Assembly (NCBI RefSeq): GCF_000802425.1
Contig: NZ_JRUD01000014.1
Location: 62,001-126,000 of the forward strand
Reading direction: 5' to 3'
Length of the DNA stretch: 64,000 nucleotides
Source of the DNA: Pseudomonas flexibilis
GTDB taxonomy: Bacteria; Pseudomonadota; Gammaproteobacteria; Pseudomonadales; Pseudomonadaceae
The notes below the pieces were generated by a model. The model made no database searches, was not told the origin of the DNA, and saw only the letters and a program-made list of their open reading frames with translations. Shown piece after piece: positions 8,494 through 18,188 of the stretch. Position numbers and translations under genes: made by a program. Position 1 is the stretch's first letter. Each line of letters opens with the position of its first letter.

Positions 8494-9087
8494 TCAGCGG
8501 GCGACCGCCCTGGGCACGCGGCCCAGCAGGTAGAACTCGTCGTTGGGCGGCGTGCGCGCCATGGACACCAGCCGGTTGGACAGCCCGAACAGCGCGGCGA
8601 TGGCGCCGATGTCCCAGATGTCGTCGCGACTGAAGCCCTGCGCCTCCAGGCGCGCCTGCCAGGCGTCGTCCAGCACGCCGCGCCCGGCGGCCAGGTGCAG
8701 GGCGAAATCCAGCATCGTGCGCTGGCGTGCGGAAATCGGCGCGGTGCGGTAGTTGACCGCGAGCTGGTCGGCCAGCTGCGCGTCCTTGGTCAGGATGCGC
8801 AGGATCGCGCCGTGGGCGACCACGCAGTACAGGCAGCCGTGGTCGGCGCTGACCGCCACCACGATCATTTCCTTCTCGGCCTGGGTCAGGCTGTCGGACG
8901 CGCGCTCCATCAGCGCGTCGTGGTAGGCGAAGAAGGCGCGGAACTCCGCCGGCCGATGGGCCAGCATGAGGAACACGTTGGGGATGAAGCCGGCCTTTGC
9001 CTGCACGGCGAGGATCCGTTCGCGCAGGTCGGCGGGCAGTTCATCGAGGCTGTCGGGCAGCGGAAAACGACTGATCGGCTGAGGCAT
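8494..9087 (-). CDS. CMD-domain protein (AhpD-like, peroxidase-related)
   Basis: A 197-residue all-helical protein of the carboxymuconolactone-decarboxylase/AhpD superfamily. The redox motif CLYCVVAHG (CxxC followed by His three residues later) sits near residues 85-93, as in AhpD-type peroxidase-related proteins. The N-terminal region FIPNVFLMLAHRPAEFRAFFAYHDAL is typical of the uncharacterised peroxidase-related subgroup. It lies on the same strand between the acyl-CoA synthetase (67-base gap) and livG. A role in thiol-dependent peroxide removal is family knowledge; its substrate here is unknown. Confidence 0.85.
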   Translation of the reverse strand: MPQPISRFPLPDSLDELPADLRERILAVQAKAGFIPNVFLMLAHRPAEFRAFFAYHDALMERASDSLTQAEKEMIVVAVSADHGCLYCVVAHGAILRILTKDAQLADQLAVNYRTAPISARQRTMLDFALHLAAGRGVLDDAWQARLEAQGFSRDDIWDIGAIAALFGLSNRLVSMARTPPNDEFYLLGRVPRAVAR

Positions 9088-9154
9088 GGAGCAGCTCTCC
9101 GTGGGAGTGGATCGGCGTTGAACCTGCTGGCCGGGCGAACCCGGCCAGTGCCGG

Positions 9155-10837
9155 TCAGTGCGGTTCGCTGATGCCCAGTTCGACCACGCTGATCTCGCGC
9201 ATGCGGAACTTCTGCACCTTGCCGCTGATGGTCATCGGGAAATCGTCGACGAACTTGATGTGGCGTGGCGTCTTGTAGTGGGCGATGCGCCCCTTGCAGA
9301 ACTCGCGCAGCACCTCGGCCTCGACCTGATGACCCGGGTGCAGCTTGACCCAGGCGACGATCTCCTCGCCGTACTTGCTGTCCGGCACGCCGATCACCTG
9401 CACGTCGGCCACCGCCGGGTGGGTGAAGAGGAATTCCTCGATCTCGCGCGGGTACACGTTCTCGCCGCCGCGGATGATCATGTCCTTGTTGCGGCCGACG
9501 ATCTTCACGTAGCCCTCGTCGTCCATCACCGCCAGGTCGCCGGTGTGCATCCAGCGCGCGCCGTCGATGGCTTCGCGGGTCGCCTCCGGGTTGTTCCAGT
9601 AGCCGAGCATCACGCTGTAGCCACGGGTGCAGAGTTCGCCGATCTGCCCGCGCGGCACGATGGCGCCGTGCTCGTCGACGATCTTGCTTTCCAGGTGCGG
9701 CTGGGTGCGGCCGACGCTGGTCACGCGGCGCTCCAGGTCGTCGTCGGCGCTGGTCTGGGTGGACACCGGGCTGGTTTCGGTCATGCCGTAGGCGATCTGC
9801 ATTTCGGCAAGGTGCATGTCGTCGATGACACGCTTCATCACCTCGATCGGGCAGGTGGAGCCGGCCATGATGCCGGTGCGCAGGCTGCTCAGGTCCAGCG
9901 ACTGGCGCTCCGGGTGGTCGAGCATGGCGATGAACATGGTCGGCACGCCGTACATGCCGGTGGCCTTTTCTTCCGCCGCGGCCTGCAGCGCGGCCAGCGG
10001 CTCGAAGGCCGCGCTCGGGTAGATCATCGTGGTGCCGTGGGTGACGCAGCCAAGATTGCCCATGACCATGCCGAAGCAGTGGTACAGCGGCACCGGGATC
10101 ACCAGGCGGTCATGTTCGGTCAGGCCGAGGCTCTCGCCGACCATGTAGCCGTTGTTGAGGATGTTGTAGTGACTGAGGGTGGCGCCCTTGGGGAAGCCGG
10201 TGGTGCCGGAGGTGTACTGGATGTTGATCGGGTCGTCGAACTGCAGGTGTTCGCTGCACTGGCGCAGCTGTTCCGGGCCGACCTGCTCGGCCATTTCCAT
10301 CAGCGCCGGCCAGGGCAGCATGCCATCCAGCGGCTTGTCGCACAGGCTGATCACGCCGCGCAGCTCCGGCAGCATGTGGCTCTGCAGCGCGCCGAGCGCC
10401 GCGTTTTCCAGCTCCGGCAGCAGCTCGTGGAGCATGGCGTGGTAGTCGGATGTCTTGAAGGCATCGGCGCAGATCAGCCAGCGGCAGCCGGACTGCTTGA
10501 GCGCGTATTCCAGCTCGCTGAGCCGGTAGGCCGGGTTGATGTTGACCAGCACCACGCCGATCTTCGCCGTGGCGAACTGGGTGATGCACCACTGGGCGTT
10601 GTTCGGTGACCAGATCCCGAGCCGCTCGCCAGGTTGCAGCCCCAGGGCCAGCAGGCCGCGCGCGCAACGGTCCACCGCCTGCGCCAGCTCCGCCCAGGTG
10701 TACCGCAGGTTCTGATGGCGCACCACCAGGGCCTCGCGCCGGGGAAAGCGCTCCACGGTGCGGTCGAAGGCCGCGCCGATGGTCATGGGCAACAGGGGTT
10801 TGTTCTGCGGTCCGCAGGTATAACTCGGAAGACTCAT
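9155..10837 (-). CDS. AMP-binding acyl-CoA synthetase
   Basis: A 560-residue adenylate-forming enzyme that activates a carboxylic acid to its CoA thioester. The P-loop [11 protein letters not shown], the YGMTETSP motif, the HTGD hinge region and the C-terminal lysine motif [10 protein letters not shown] are all intact. It resembles the medium/short-chain FadD-like synthetases. It is divergent from liuA across a 221-base gap holding a perfect LiuR-like palindrome. Activation of isovalerate, methylbutanoate or acyclic-terpene acids for the Liu pathway is therefore plausible (inference). The start ATG has GAGGA eight bases upstream. Confidence 0.9.
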   Translation of the reverse strand: MSLPSYTCGPQNKPLLPMTIGAAFDRTVERFPRREALVVRHQNLRYTWAELAQAVDRCARGLLALGLQPGERLGIWSPNNAQWCITQFATAKIGVVLVNINPAYRLSELEYALKQSGCRWLICADAFKTSDYHAMLHELLPELENAALGALQSHMLPELRGVISLCDKPLDGMLPWPALMEMAEQVGPEQLRQCSEHLQFDDPINIQYTSGTTGFPKGATLSHYNILNNGYMVGESLGLTEHDRLVIPVPLYHCFGMVMGNLGCVTHGTTMIYPSAAFEPLAALQAAAEEKATGMYGVPTMFIAMLDHPERQSLDLSSLRTGIMAGSTCPIEVMKRVIDDMHLAEMQIAYGMTETSPVSTQTSADDDLERRVTSVGRTQPHLESKIVDEHGAIVPRGQIGELCTRGYSVMLGYWNNPEATREAIDGARWMHTGDLAVMDDEGYVKIVGRNKDMIIRGGENVYPREIEEFLFTHPAVADVQVIGVPDSKYGEEIVAWVKLHPGHQVEAEVLREFCKGRIAHYKTPRHIKFVDDFPMTISGKVQKFRMREISVVELGISEPH

Positions 10838-10919
10838 GGCGAATTTCCTCAGTCTTATGTTTGTTATGAGGCGTTGCTTCCCAAGGGCCCATGGTGTTGA
10901 CAGTCGTCCAGGGGCAGGA

Positions 10920-10933
10920 TTACGTTAACGTAA
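10920..10933. promoter_or_regulatory. Putative LiuR operator between the synthetase gene and liuA
   Basis: Perfect 14-bp palindrome TTACGTTAACGTAA in the divergent gap. A TTGACA hexamer at 10897-10902 stands 17 bases before it, so the palindrome would overlap the -10 region of a promoter firing toward liuA. A related imperfect dyad occurs at 8384-8400. The regulator gene liuR lies downstream of liuE. Assignment to LiuR rests on position and on the known MerR-type regulation of liu genes. Confidence 0.7.
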
Positions 10934-11058
10934 AGGTGACTACCCCGACAACCCGTTCCAAAAGTCGAAGGACAGCGGGCCGGGGTGCCGGAAAGAGTGG
11001 CGCAATCGCCGCCGCCGCAACCCGAACATAGAACAACTACAAGACAGCAGGTGGCCCC

Positions 11059-12222
11059 ATGAACTATTCCAGCCTCAACTTTGCCCTCGGCGACACCATC
11101 GACATGCTGCGCGAACAGGTGCAGGCCTTCGTCGCCGCCGAGCTGGCGCCGCGCGCCGCGACCATCGACCAGGACAACCTGTTCCCGGCCGACATGTGGA
11201 AGAAATTCGGCGAGATGGGTCTGCTCGGCGTGACCGTTTCCGAGGAATACGGCGGCGCCGGCCTTGGCTACCTGGCCCACGTGGTGGCGATGGAAGAGAT
11301 CAGCCGCGCCTCGGCCTCGGTCGCCCTGTCCTACGGCGCCCATTCGAACCTGTGCGTCAACCAGATCAACCGCAACGGCACGCCCGAACAGAAGGCCAAG
11401 TACCTGCCCAGGCTGATCAGCGGCGAGCACATCGGCGCGCTGGCGATGAGCGAGCCCAACGCCGGTTCCGACGTGGTGTCCATGAAGCTGCGCGCCGACA
11501 GGAAGGGCGACCGCTTCGTGCTCAACGGCAGCAAGACCTGGATCACCAACGGCCCGGACGCCAACACCTATGTGATCTACGCCAAGACCGACCTGGACAG
11601 GGGCCCGCACGGCATCACCGCGTTCATCGTCGAGCGCGACTGGAAGGGTTTCTCGCGCGGCAACAAGTTCGACAAGCTGGGCATGCGTGGCTCCAACACC
11701 TGCGAGCTGTTCTTCGATGACGTCGAGGTGCCCGAGGAGAACGTGCTGGGCGTGGTGAATGGCGGCGTGAAGGTGCTGATGAGCGGCCTGGACTACGAGC
11801 GCGTGGTGCTGGCCGGCGGCCCGACCGGGATCATGCAGGCCTGCCTCGACGTGGTGGTGCCCTACATCCACGACCGCAAGCAGTTCGGCCAGAGCATCGG
11901 CGAGTTCCAGTTCATCCAGGGCAAGGTGGCCGACATGTACACCCAGCTCAACGCCAGCCGCGCCTACCTCTATGCCGTCGCCCAGGCCTGCGACCGTGGC
12001 GAGACCACCCGCAAGGACGCCGCCGGGGTGATCCTCTACACCGCCGAGAACGCCACGCAGATGGCCCTGCAGGCGATCCAGATCCTCGGCGGCAACGGCT
12101 ACATCAACGAATTCCCCACCGGCCGCCTGCTGCGCGACGCCAAGCTATACGAGATCGGCGCCGGCACCAGCGAGATCCGCCGCATGCTGATCGGCCGCGA
12201 GCTGTTCAACGAATCCAAGTGA
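11059..12222 (+). CDS. liuA: Isovaleryl-CoA dehydrogenase LiuA
   Basis: A 387-residue flavoprotein acyl-CoA dehydrogenase that oxidises isovaleryl-CoA to 3-methylcrotonyl-CoA in leucine breakdown, passing electrons to ETF. The acyl-CoA dehydrogenase signatures [13 protein letters not shown] and [13 protein letters not shown] are present. The catalytic base expected in isovaleryl-CoA dehydrogenases is Glu247 in [13 protein letters not shown], which separates it from short-chain enzymes with the later glutamate. It is the first gene of liuABCDE and starts 125 bases after the LiuR-like palindrome. Confidence 0.95.
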   Translation: MNYSSLNFALGDTIDMLREQVQAFVAAELAPRAATIDQDNLFPADMWKKFGEMGLLGVTVSEEYGGAGLGYLAHVVAMEEISRASASVALSYGAHSNLCVNQINRNGTPEQKAKYLPRLISGEHIGALAMSEPNAGSDVVSMKLRADRKGDRFVLNGSKTWITNGPDANTYVIYAKTDLDRGPHGITAFIVERDWKGFSRGNKFDKLGMRGSNTCELFFDDVEVPEENVLGVVNGGVKVLMSGLDYERVVLAGGPTGIMQACLDVVVPYIHDRKQFGQSIGEFQFIQGKVADMYTQLNASRAYLYAVAQACDRGETTRKDAAGVILYTAENATQMALQAIQILGGNGYINEFPTGRLLRDAKLYEIGAGTSEIRRMLIGRELFNESK

Positions 12223-12232
12223 GCCTGCCCAC

Positions 12233-12272
12233 TCGTAGGGCGGAAAACCGCGAAGCGTTTTCCACCCTACGA
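12233..12272. repeat. GTAGGG-type hairpin repeat between liuA and liuB
   Basis: Inverted repeat with 16-base arms (TCGTAGGGCGGAAAAC and its near-perfect complement, one mismatch) around an 8-base loop, filling most of the 71-base gap between liuA and liuB. Related copies lie at 16672-16754 and 38259-38290, so it belongs to a dispersed REP-like family. Confidence 0.8.
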
Positions 12273-12293
12273 CGGAATGAACCGGAGCCGACC

Positions 12294-13901
12294 ATGGCCA
12301 TCCTGCACACCCAGATCAACACCCGCTCGCCGGAGTTCGCCGCCAACCGCGCGGCGATGCTCGACCAGGTGAACGACCTGCGCGCCCTGCTCGGTCGCAT
12401 CAGTGAAGGCGGCGGCGCGAGCGCCCAGCAGCGCCACGTGTCGCGCGGCAAGCTGCTGGTGCGCGAGCGCATCGACGCGCTGCTCGACACCGGCTCGGCC
12501 TTCCTCGAACTGGCGCCGCTGGCCGCCCACGAGGTGTACGGCGAGGACGTCGCCGCCGCCGGCGTGGTCGCCGGCATCGGCCGCGTCGAAGGCGTCGAGT
12601 GCATGATCATTGCCAACGACGCCACGGTGAAAGGCGGCAGCTACTACCCGCTGACGGTGAAGAAGCACCTGCGCGCCCAGACCGTGGCCCGCGAGAATCG
12701 CCTGCCGTGCATCTACCTGGTGGACTCCGGCGGCGCCAACCTGCCACGCCAGGACGAGGTGTTCCCCGACCGCGAGCACTTCGGCCGCATCTTCTTCAAC
12801 CAGGCCAACCTGAGCGCCCTGGGCATCCCGCAGATCGCCGTGGTGATGGGCTCGTGCACCGCCGGCGGTGCCTACGTGCCGGCGATGGCCGACGAGACCA
12901 TCATGGTGCGCAACCAGGCGACCATCTTCCTGGCCGGCCCGCCGCTGGTGAAGGCCGCCACCGGCGAGGTGGTGACCGCCGAGGAACTGGGCGGCGCCGA
13001 CGTGCACTGCAAGACCTCGGGCGTCGCCGACCACTACGCCGAGAACGACGAACACGCGCTGGCCCTTGCCCGCCGCTGCGTGGCCAACCTCAACTGGCGC
13101 AAGCTCGGCCAGTTGCAGAGCCGCGCGCCGCGCGCGCCGCTGTACGCGGCCGAGGAGCTGTACGGGGTGATCCCGGCACAGGCCAAGCAGCCCTACGACG
13201 TGCGCGAGGTGATCGCGCGGCTGGTGGATGGCAGCGAGTTCGATGAATTCAAGGCGCTGTTCGGCACCACCCTGGTCTGCGGCTTCGCCCACCTGCACGG
13301 CTACCCGATCGCCATTCTCGCCAACAACGGCATCCTGTTTTCCGAGGCCGCGCAGAAAGGCGCGCATTTCATCGAGCTGGCCTGCCAGCGCGGCGTGCCG
13401 CTGCTGTTCCTGCAGAACATCACCGGCTTCATGGTCGGCCAGAAGTACGAGGCCGGCGGCATCGCCAAGCACGGCGCCAAGCTGGTCACCGCGGTGGCCT
13501 GCGCCCAGGTGCCGAAGTTCACCGTGCTGATCGGCGGCAGCTTCGGCGCCGGCAACTACGGCATGTGCGGACGCGCCTACGACCCGCGCTTCCTGTGGAT
13601 GTGGCCCAACGCGCGCATCGCGGTGATGGGCGGCGAACAGGCCGCCGGGGTGCTGGCCCAGGTCAAGCAGGAGCAGAGCGAACGCGCCGGCAAGCGCCTC
13701 GGCGACGACGAGGTGGCGGCCATCAAGCAGCCGATCCTCGAGCAGTACGAGCGCCAGGGCCATCCTTATTACTCCAGCGCGCGGCTGTGGGACGACGGCG
13801 TGATCGACCCGGCGCAGACCCGCGAGGTGCTGGCGCTGGCGCTGTCCGCCGCGCTGAACGCACCGATCGAGCCGACCCGCTTCGGCGTGTTCCGCATGTA
13901 A
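12294..13901 (+). CDS. liuB: Methylcrotonyl-CoA carboxylase, carboxyltransferase subunit LiuB
   Basis: A 535-residue biotin-dependent carboxyltransferase (beta) subunit. Together with LiuD it carboxylates 3-methylcrotonyl-CoA to 3-methylglutaconyl-CoA. The crotonase-like N and C halves of acyl-CoA carboxyltransferases are recognisable through [30 protein letters not shown] and [18 protein letters not shown]. The last is specific to the methylcrotonyl-CoA branch. Length agrees with LiuB of P. aeruginosa. The start ATG at 12294 follows the hairpin repeat and a GGAG site. Confidence 0.95.
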   Translation: MAILHTQINTRSPEFAANRAAMLDQVNDLRALLGRISEGGGASAQQRHVSRGKLLVRERIDALLDTGSAFLELAPLAAHEVYGEDVAAAGVVAGIGRVEGVECMIIANDATVKGGSYYPLTVKKHLRAQTVARENRLPCIYLVDSGGANLPRQDEVFPDREHFGRIFFNQANLSALGIPQIAVVMGSCTAGGAYVPAMADETIMVRNQATIFLAGPPLVKAATGEVVTAEELGGADVHCKTSGVADHYAENDEHALALARRCVANLNWRKLGQLQSRAPRAPLYAAEELYGVIPAQAKQPYDVREVIARLVDGSEFDEFKALFGTTLVCGFAHLHGYPIAILANNGILFSEAAQKGAHFIELACQRGVPLLFLQNITGFMVGQKYEAGGIAKHGAKLVTAVACAQVPKFTVLIGGSFGAGNYGMCGRAYDPRFLWMWPNARIAVMGGEQAAGVLAQVKQEQSERAGKRLGDDEVAAIKQPILEQYERQGHPYYSSARLWDDGVIDPAQTREVLALALSAALNAPIEPTRFGVFRM

Positions 13902-13959
13902 GTCGCGCCACGCCGGCGCGACACGCGCGGGCGCCTGCAGTCGCATCGAGGATGCCGAG

Positions 13960-14760
13960 ATGACCGCTTTCCAGACCATCGAACTGAACAAGGATGCGCG
14001 TGGCGTGGCCACCCTGTGGCTGAACCGCGCGGACAAGCACAACGCCTTCGACGCCCGGGTGATCGCCGAACTGAACGCGGCGCTGGCCGAGGTGGGGGAT
14101 GACGCGAGCATCCGCTTCCTGGTGCTGCGTGGGCGCGGCAAGCACTTTTCCGCCGGCGCCGACCTGGGCTGGATGCGCGAATCGGCGCAGCTCGATTACC
14201 AGGCCAACCTGGACGACGCCCACCAGCTCGGCGAGCTGATGCAGCGCCTCCACCAGCTGCCGCAGCCGACCCTGGCCGTGGTGCAGGGCGCGGCGTTCGG
14301 CGGCGCGCTGGGGCTGATCGCCTGCTGCGACATGGCCATCGGCGCCAGCGACGCGCTGTTCTGCCTGTCGGAGGTGCGCATCGGCCTGGCCCCGGCGGTG
14401 ATCAGCCCGTTCGTGGTCAAGGCCATCGGCGAGCGCGCCGCGCGCCGCTACGCGCTGACCGCCGAGCGCTTCGACGGCACCCGCGCCCGCGAGCTCGGCC
14501 TGCTCGCCGAGACCTATCCGGCCGACGAACTGGACGCCGCCCTCGAGCGCTGGGTCGACAACCTGCTGCTCAACAGCCCGCAGGCGCTCAGGGCCTGCAA
14601 GGCGCTGTTGCTGGAGGTCGGCGATGGCGATTACGACGCCGCGCTGCGCCAGACCACCGAACAGGCCATTGCCCGCCTGCGCACCAGCCCGGAAGGCCAG
14701 GAGGGTCTGAGCGCCTTCCTGGAGAAACGCACCCCCGCCTGGCAGGAGAACCAGCCATGA
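13960..14760 (+). CDS. liuC: Methylglutaconyl-CoA hydratase LiuC
   Basis: A 266-residue crotonase-family hydratase placed between the two carboxylase subunit genes; it converts 3-methylglutaconyl-CoA to HMG-CoA. The oxyanion segment FSAGADLGWMRESA is present. Of the two glutamates of crotonase, the first position is Gly118 (GGALGLIACCD) and the second is Glu138 (LSEVRIGLAPAVIS). I recall this same pattern in other LiuC proteins, so it is not a defect. The stop overlaps the liuD start as ATGA, suggesting translational coupling. Confidence 0.94.
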   Translation: MTAFQTIELNKDARGVATLWLNRADKHNAFDARVIAELNAALAEVGDDASIRFLVLRGRGKHFSAGADLGWMRESAQLDYQANLDDAHQLGELMQRLHQLPQPTLAVVQGAAFGGALGLIACCDMAIGASDALFCLSEVRIGLAPAVISPFVVKAIGERAARRYALTAERFDGTRARELGLLAETYPADELDAALERWVDNLLLNSPQALRACKALLLEVGDGDYDAALRQTTEQAIARLRTSPEGQEGLSAFLEKRTPAWQENQP

Positions 14761-16667
14761 ACCGTTCCATCGATACCCTGCTGGTGGCCAACCGTGGCGA
14801 GATCGCCTGCCGGGTGATGCGCACCGCCAAGGCCCTGGGCCTGACCACCGTCGCCGTGCACAGCGCCGTCGACGCCAGCGCCCGGCACGCCCGCGAGGCC
14901 GATATCCGCATCGACCTGGGCGGCGCCAAGCCGGCCGACAGCTACCTGCGCATCGACAAGCTGATCGACGCGGCGAAAGCCAGCGGCGCCCAGGCCATCC
15001 ACCCCGGCTACGGCTTTCTCTCGGAAAACGCCGAGTTCGCGCGCGCCATCGAGCAGGCCGGGCTGATCTTTCTCGGCCCGCCCGCCTCGGCCATCGACGC
15101 CATGGGCAGCAAGTCCGCGGCCAAGGCACTGATGGAAGCTGCCGGCGTGCCGCTGGTGCCGGGCTACCACGGCGAGACCCAGGACCTGGAAACCTTCCGC
15201 GCCGCCGCCGAGGTGATCGGCTATCCGGTGCTGCTCAAGGCCACCGCCGGCGGCGGCGGCAAGGGCATGAAGGTGGTCGAGCGCGAGGCGGACCTGGCCG
15301 AGGCGCTGGCTTCCGCACAGCGCGAGGCGCAATCCTCGTTCGGCGATTCGCGCATGCTGGTGGAGAAGTACGTGCTCAAGCCGCGCCACGTGGAGATCCA
15401 GGTGTTCGCCGACCAGCACGGCAACTGCCTGTACCTCAACGAGCGCGACTGCTCGATCCAGCGTCGTCACCAGAAGGTGGTCGAGGAAGCCCCGGCGCCC
15501 GGCATGACCCCGGCGCTGCGCCGCGCCATGGGCGAGGCGGCGGTGAAGGCCGCCCAGGCCATCGGCTACGTCGGCGCCGGCACCGTGGAATTCCTGCTGG
15601 ATGCCCGTGGCGAGTTCTTCTTCATGGAAATGAACACCCGCCTGCAGGTAGAGCACCCGGTCACGGAGGCCATCACCGGCCTCGACCTGGTGGCCTGGCA
15701 GATCCGCGTCGCCCGGGGCGAGCCGCTGCCGATCAGCCAGGAACAGGTGCCGCTGCGCGGCCACGCCATCGAGGTGCGCCTGTACGCCGAGGACCCGGAC
15801 AACGACTTCCTGCCGGCCACCGGCACCCTCGACCTGTACCGCGAAGCCGCCGCCGGCCCGGGCCGCCGCGTCGACAGCGGCGTCGCCGAGGGCGACACGG
15901 TGTCGCCGTTCTACGACCCGATGCTCGGCAAGCTGATCGCCTGGGGCGAGAACCGCGAGGAAGCGCGCCAGCGCCTGCTGTCCATGCTCGACGAAACCGC
16001 GGTCGGCGGCGTGCGCACCAACCTGGCCTTCCTGCGCCGGGTGGTCGGCCACCGCGCCTTCGCCGAGGCCGAGCTGGACACCGGCTTCATCCCGCGCCAC
16101 GAGCGCGAGCTGCTGCGTCCGGCCGGCGAGCTGTCCGAAGCCTTCTGGCAGCAGGCGGCCGAGTGTTTCGTGCGCAGCGCGGCCGCCCGCGTGCGCGACG
16201 ACGACGCGCATTCGCCGTGGTCCCGGCGCGACGGGCTGCGCTTCGGCCTGCCGGCGCAGATCAGCCTGCACCTGCAGTGCAACGGCGAAAGCCGCCGGTT
16301 GACGGTCGATCCGACAGCGCAGCCGTCCGGCATCCGCGCCCCGAGGGCGATCCGCCAGGGCGAGGCGCTGTATCTGCAATGGAACGGCGAGTGGCTGGCG
16401 GTCACCGCCTTCGACCCGATCGCCGAAGCCGAGGCCAGCCACCCGCAGCACGGCGGGCTGACCGCGCCGATGAACGGCAGCATCGTGCGCGTGCTGGTCG
16501 AGGCCGGGCAGCAGGTCGAGGCCGGCACCGCGCTCATCGTGCTGGAGGCGATGAAGATGGAGCACAGCATCCGCAGCGCCCAGGCCGGCGTGGTCAAGCG
16601 CCTGTTGTGCAGCGAGGGCGAGATGGTCAGCGAAGGCGCGGTGCTGCTGGAGATGGAGGAGGCCTGA
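14757..16667 (+). CDS. liuD: Methylcrotonyl-CoA carboxylase, biotin-carboxylase/biotin-carrier subunit LiuD
   Basis: A 636-residue alpha subunit. Residues 1 to ~445 are the biotin carboxylase with ATP-grasp (ATAGGGGKGMKVV, the EFLLDARGEFFFMEMNTRLQ region and RVEHPVTE-type motif as LQVEHPVTE). A linker domain follows. The C-terminal ~70 residues are the biotinyl carrier with EAMKMEH, the biotinylated lysine being Lys600. It works as a complex with LiuB in the cytoplasm. It is followed by a 130-base gap that carries two hairpin repeats before liuE. Confidence 0.95.
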   Translation: MNRSIDTLLVANRGEIACRVMRTAKALGLTTVAVHSAVDASARHAREADIRIDLGGAKPADSYLRIDKLIDAAKASGAQAIHPGYGFLSENAEFARAIEQAGLIFLGPPASAIDAMGSKSAAKALMEAAGVPLVPGYHGETQDLETFRAAAEVIGYPVLLKATAGGGGKGMKVVEREADLAEALASAQREAQSSFGDSRMLVEKYVLKPRHVEIQVFADQHGNCLYLNERDCSIQRRHQKVVEEAPAPGMTPALRRAMGEAAVKAAQAIGYVGAGTVEFLLDARGEFFFMEMNTRLQVEHPVTEAITGLDLVAWQIRVARGEPLPISQEQVPLRGHAIEVRLYAEDPDNDFLPATGTLDLYREAAAGPGRRVDSGVAEGDTVSPFYDPMLGKLIAWGENREEARQRLLSMLDETAVGGVRTNLAFLRRVVGHRAFAEAELDTGFIPRHERELLRPAGELSEAFWQQAAECFVRSAAARVRDDDAHSPWSRRDGLRFGLPAQISLHLQCNGESRRLTVDPTAQPSGIRAPRAIRQGEALYLQWNGEWLAVTAFDPIAEAEASHPQHGGLTAPMNGSIVRVLVEAGQQVEAGTALIVLEAMKMEHSIRSAQAGVVKRLLCSEGEMVSEGAVLLEMEEA

Positions 16668-16671
16668 ACCC

Positions 16672-16754
16672 AGGCGGACAAGGCTGCGCCGTTGTCCACC
16701 CTACGCCCGAACGCAACACCGTAGGGTGGAAAACTCGCGCAGCGATTTTCCACC
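16672..16754. repeat. Pair of GTAGGGTGG-type hairpin repeats between liuD and liuE
   Basis: Two adjacent members of the same repeat family in opposite orientation. The first has a short stem GCGGACAA/TTGTCCAC-type and ends CACCCTACG (16697-16705). The second begins CGTAGGGTG (16720-16728) and has the stem GGTGGAAAA/TTTTCCACC (16725-16733, 16746-16754). The facing ends are exact complements, so the whole can also fold as one larger structure inside the liu transcript. Confidence 0.75.
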
Positions 16755-16797
16755 GATACCCACGCAACGGCGTCGCCATTACCCCTGGAGGATTCAT

Positions 16798-17697
16798 ATG
16801 AGCCTGCCCAAACAGGTCCGTCTGGTCGAAGTCGGCCCGCGTGACGGTCTGCAGAACGAGCGCCAGCCGATCAGCGTGGCCGACAAGGTACGCCTGGTGA
16901 ACGACCTGAGCGCCGCCGGCCTGTCCCATATCGAGGTCGGCAGCTTCGTGTCGCCCAAGTGGGTGCCGCAGATGGCCGGCTCGACCGAGGTGTTCGCGCA
17001 GATCGAGCGCAAGGCCGGCGTCACCTACGCGGCGTTGACGCCGAACCTGCAGGGCCTGGAAGCGGCCATCGCGGTCGGGGTGCGGGAAGTCGCGGTGTTC
17101 GCCGCCGCGTCCGAGGCCTTCTCGCAGAAGAACATCAACTGCTCGATCGCCGAGAGCCTGGCGCGCTTCGCGCCGCTGCTGGAGGCCGCGCGCGCGCGGG
17201 ACATCCGCGTGCGCGGCTACGTGTCCTGCGTGCTCGGCTGCCCCTACGAGGGCGAGGTGGCGCCGGGCAAGGTCGCCGAGGTGGCCGGCGAGCTGCATGC
17301 CATGGGCTGCTACGAGATCTCGCTGGGCGACACCATCGGCACCGGCACGCCGGGCAAGGCCCGCACGCTGTTCGACACCGTGGCCCGCGCCGTGCCTCGC
17401 GAGCGGCTGGCCGGACATTTCCACGACACCTACGGCCAGGCGCTGGCGAACATCTATGCCAGCCTGCTGGAAGGCATCGCGGTATTCGACAGCTCGGTCG
17501 CCGGGCTCGGCGGGTGTCCCTATGCCAAGGGCGCCAGCGGCAACGTGGCCAGCGAGGACGTGCTGTACCTGCTCGATGGCCTGGGCATTCACACCGGCGT
17601 GGACCTGCCGGCGCTGATCGCGGCCGGCCAGCGCATCAGCGAGGTGCTGGGCCGGCCGAACGGCTCGCGGGTGGCGCGGGCGCGTCTGGCGCAATGA
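16798..17697 (+). CDS. liuE: Hydroxymethylglutaryl-CoA lyase LiuE
   Basis: A 299-residue TIM-barrel lyase that splits HMG-CoA into acetyl-CoA and acetoacetate, the last step of the Liu pathway. Metal and catalytic residues of the DRE-TIM family are visible: Arg15-Asp16 in EVGPRDGLQNE, His207 and His209 in GHFHDTYGQA, and Cys240 in GLGGCPYAKGASGN. The start ATG at 16798 has a strong GGAGG eight bases upstream, unlike the internal liu genes. Translation is therefore reinforced after the repeat-containing gap. Confidence 0.96.
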   Translation: MSLPKQVRLVEVGPRDGLQNERQPISVADKVRLVNDLSAAGLSHIEVGSFVSPKWVPQMAGSTEVFAQIERKAGVTYAALTPNLQGLEAAIAVGVREVAVFAAASEAFSQKNINCSIAESLARFAPLLEAARARDIRVRGYVSCVLGCPYEGEVAPGKVAEVAGELHAMGCYEISLGDTIGTGTPGKARTLFDTVARAVPRERLAGHFHDTYGQALANIYASLLEGIAVFDSSVAGLGGCPYAKGASGNVASEDVLYLLDGLGIHTGVDLPALIAAGQRISEVLGRPNGSRVARARLAQ

Positions 17698-17777
17698 CGC
17701 AGCGGCCGCCTGTGCCTAAAATGGCCCGCCGGCCGGGGGCTCCCTGCCAGGCACCTCCAACGAGTAGTGGAATCACC

Positions 17778-18167
17778 ATGTCCAAACAGACCTACCGGAT
17801 TTCCGACCTGGCCAATGAGCTGGATATCACCACGCGGGCCATCCGCTTCTACGAGGAGCAGGGCCTGCTGTCGCCGACCCGGCGCGGCCAGGAGCGCATC
17901 TACTCGGCCAAGGATCGCGTCGCGCTCAAGCTGATCCTGCGCGGCAAGCGCATCGGCTTCTCGCTGGCCGAATGCAAGACACTGATCGAGCTGTACGACC
18001 CCCAGGCCGGCAACCAGAAGCAGCTCAATATCATGCTCGGCATGATTGCCGAGCGCCGACAGCAGCTCGAGCAGCAGTTGCTGGACATCCAGCAGATGCA
18101 GCTCGAACTGGACACCGCCGAAGAGCGCTGCCGCTCGGCCCTGCAAGCGCTGCAGGAGAAGCGCTGA
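17778..18167 (+). CDS. liuR: MerR-family regulator LiuR
   Basis: A 129-residue MerR-type regulator with an N-terminal winged helix (YRISDLANELDITTRAIRFYEEQGLLSP, residues 6-33) and a C-terminal dimerisation helix. It lacks metal-binding cysteines. The sequence closely follows LiuR of P. aeruginosa. Here it lies 80 bases after liuE instead of at the head of the operon. Expected targets are the palindromes at 10920 and 8384. It is convergent with the ferritin-like gene at 18189. Confidence 0.93.
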   Translation: MSKQTYRISDLANELDITTRAIRFYEEQGLLSPTRRGQERIYSAKDRVALKLILRGKRIGFSLAECKTLIELYDPQAGNQKQLNIMLGMIAERRQQLEQQLLDIQQMQLELDTAEERCRSALQALQEKR

Positions 18168-18178
18168 GCAACAGCGCT
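18160..18178. terminator. Short hairpin at the end of liuR
   Basis: Stem AGCGCTG / CAGCGCT with a 5-base loop, overlapping the liuR stop codon and ending 11 bases before the stop of the convergent ferritin-like gene. No T-run; weak terminator at best. Confidence 0.4.
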
Positions 18179-18188
18179 GGCGCCGCCG

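Noticed and set aside
13960-14760. liuC as a catalytically dead crotonase because the first glutamate is glycine
   Set aside because: The same substitution is, as I recall, normal for the LiuC group, and the operon is intact.
17711-17722. TAAAAT as a -10 element for liuR
   Set aside because: No acceptable -35 at the right distance; too weak to list.
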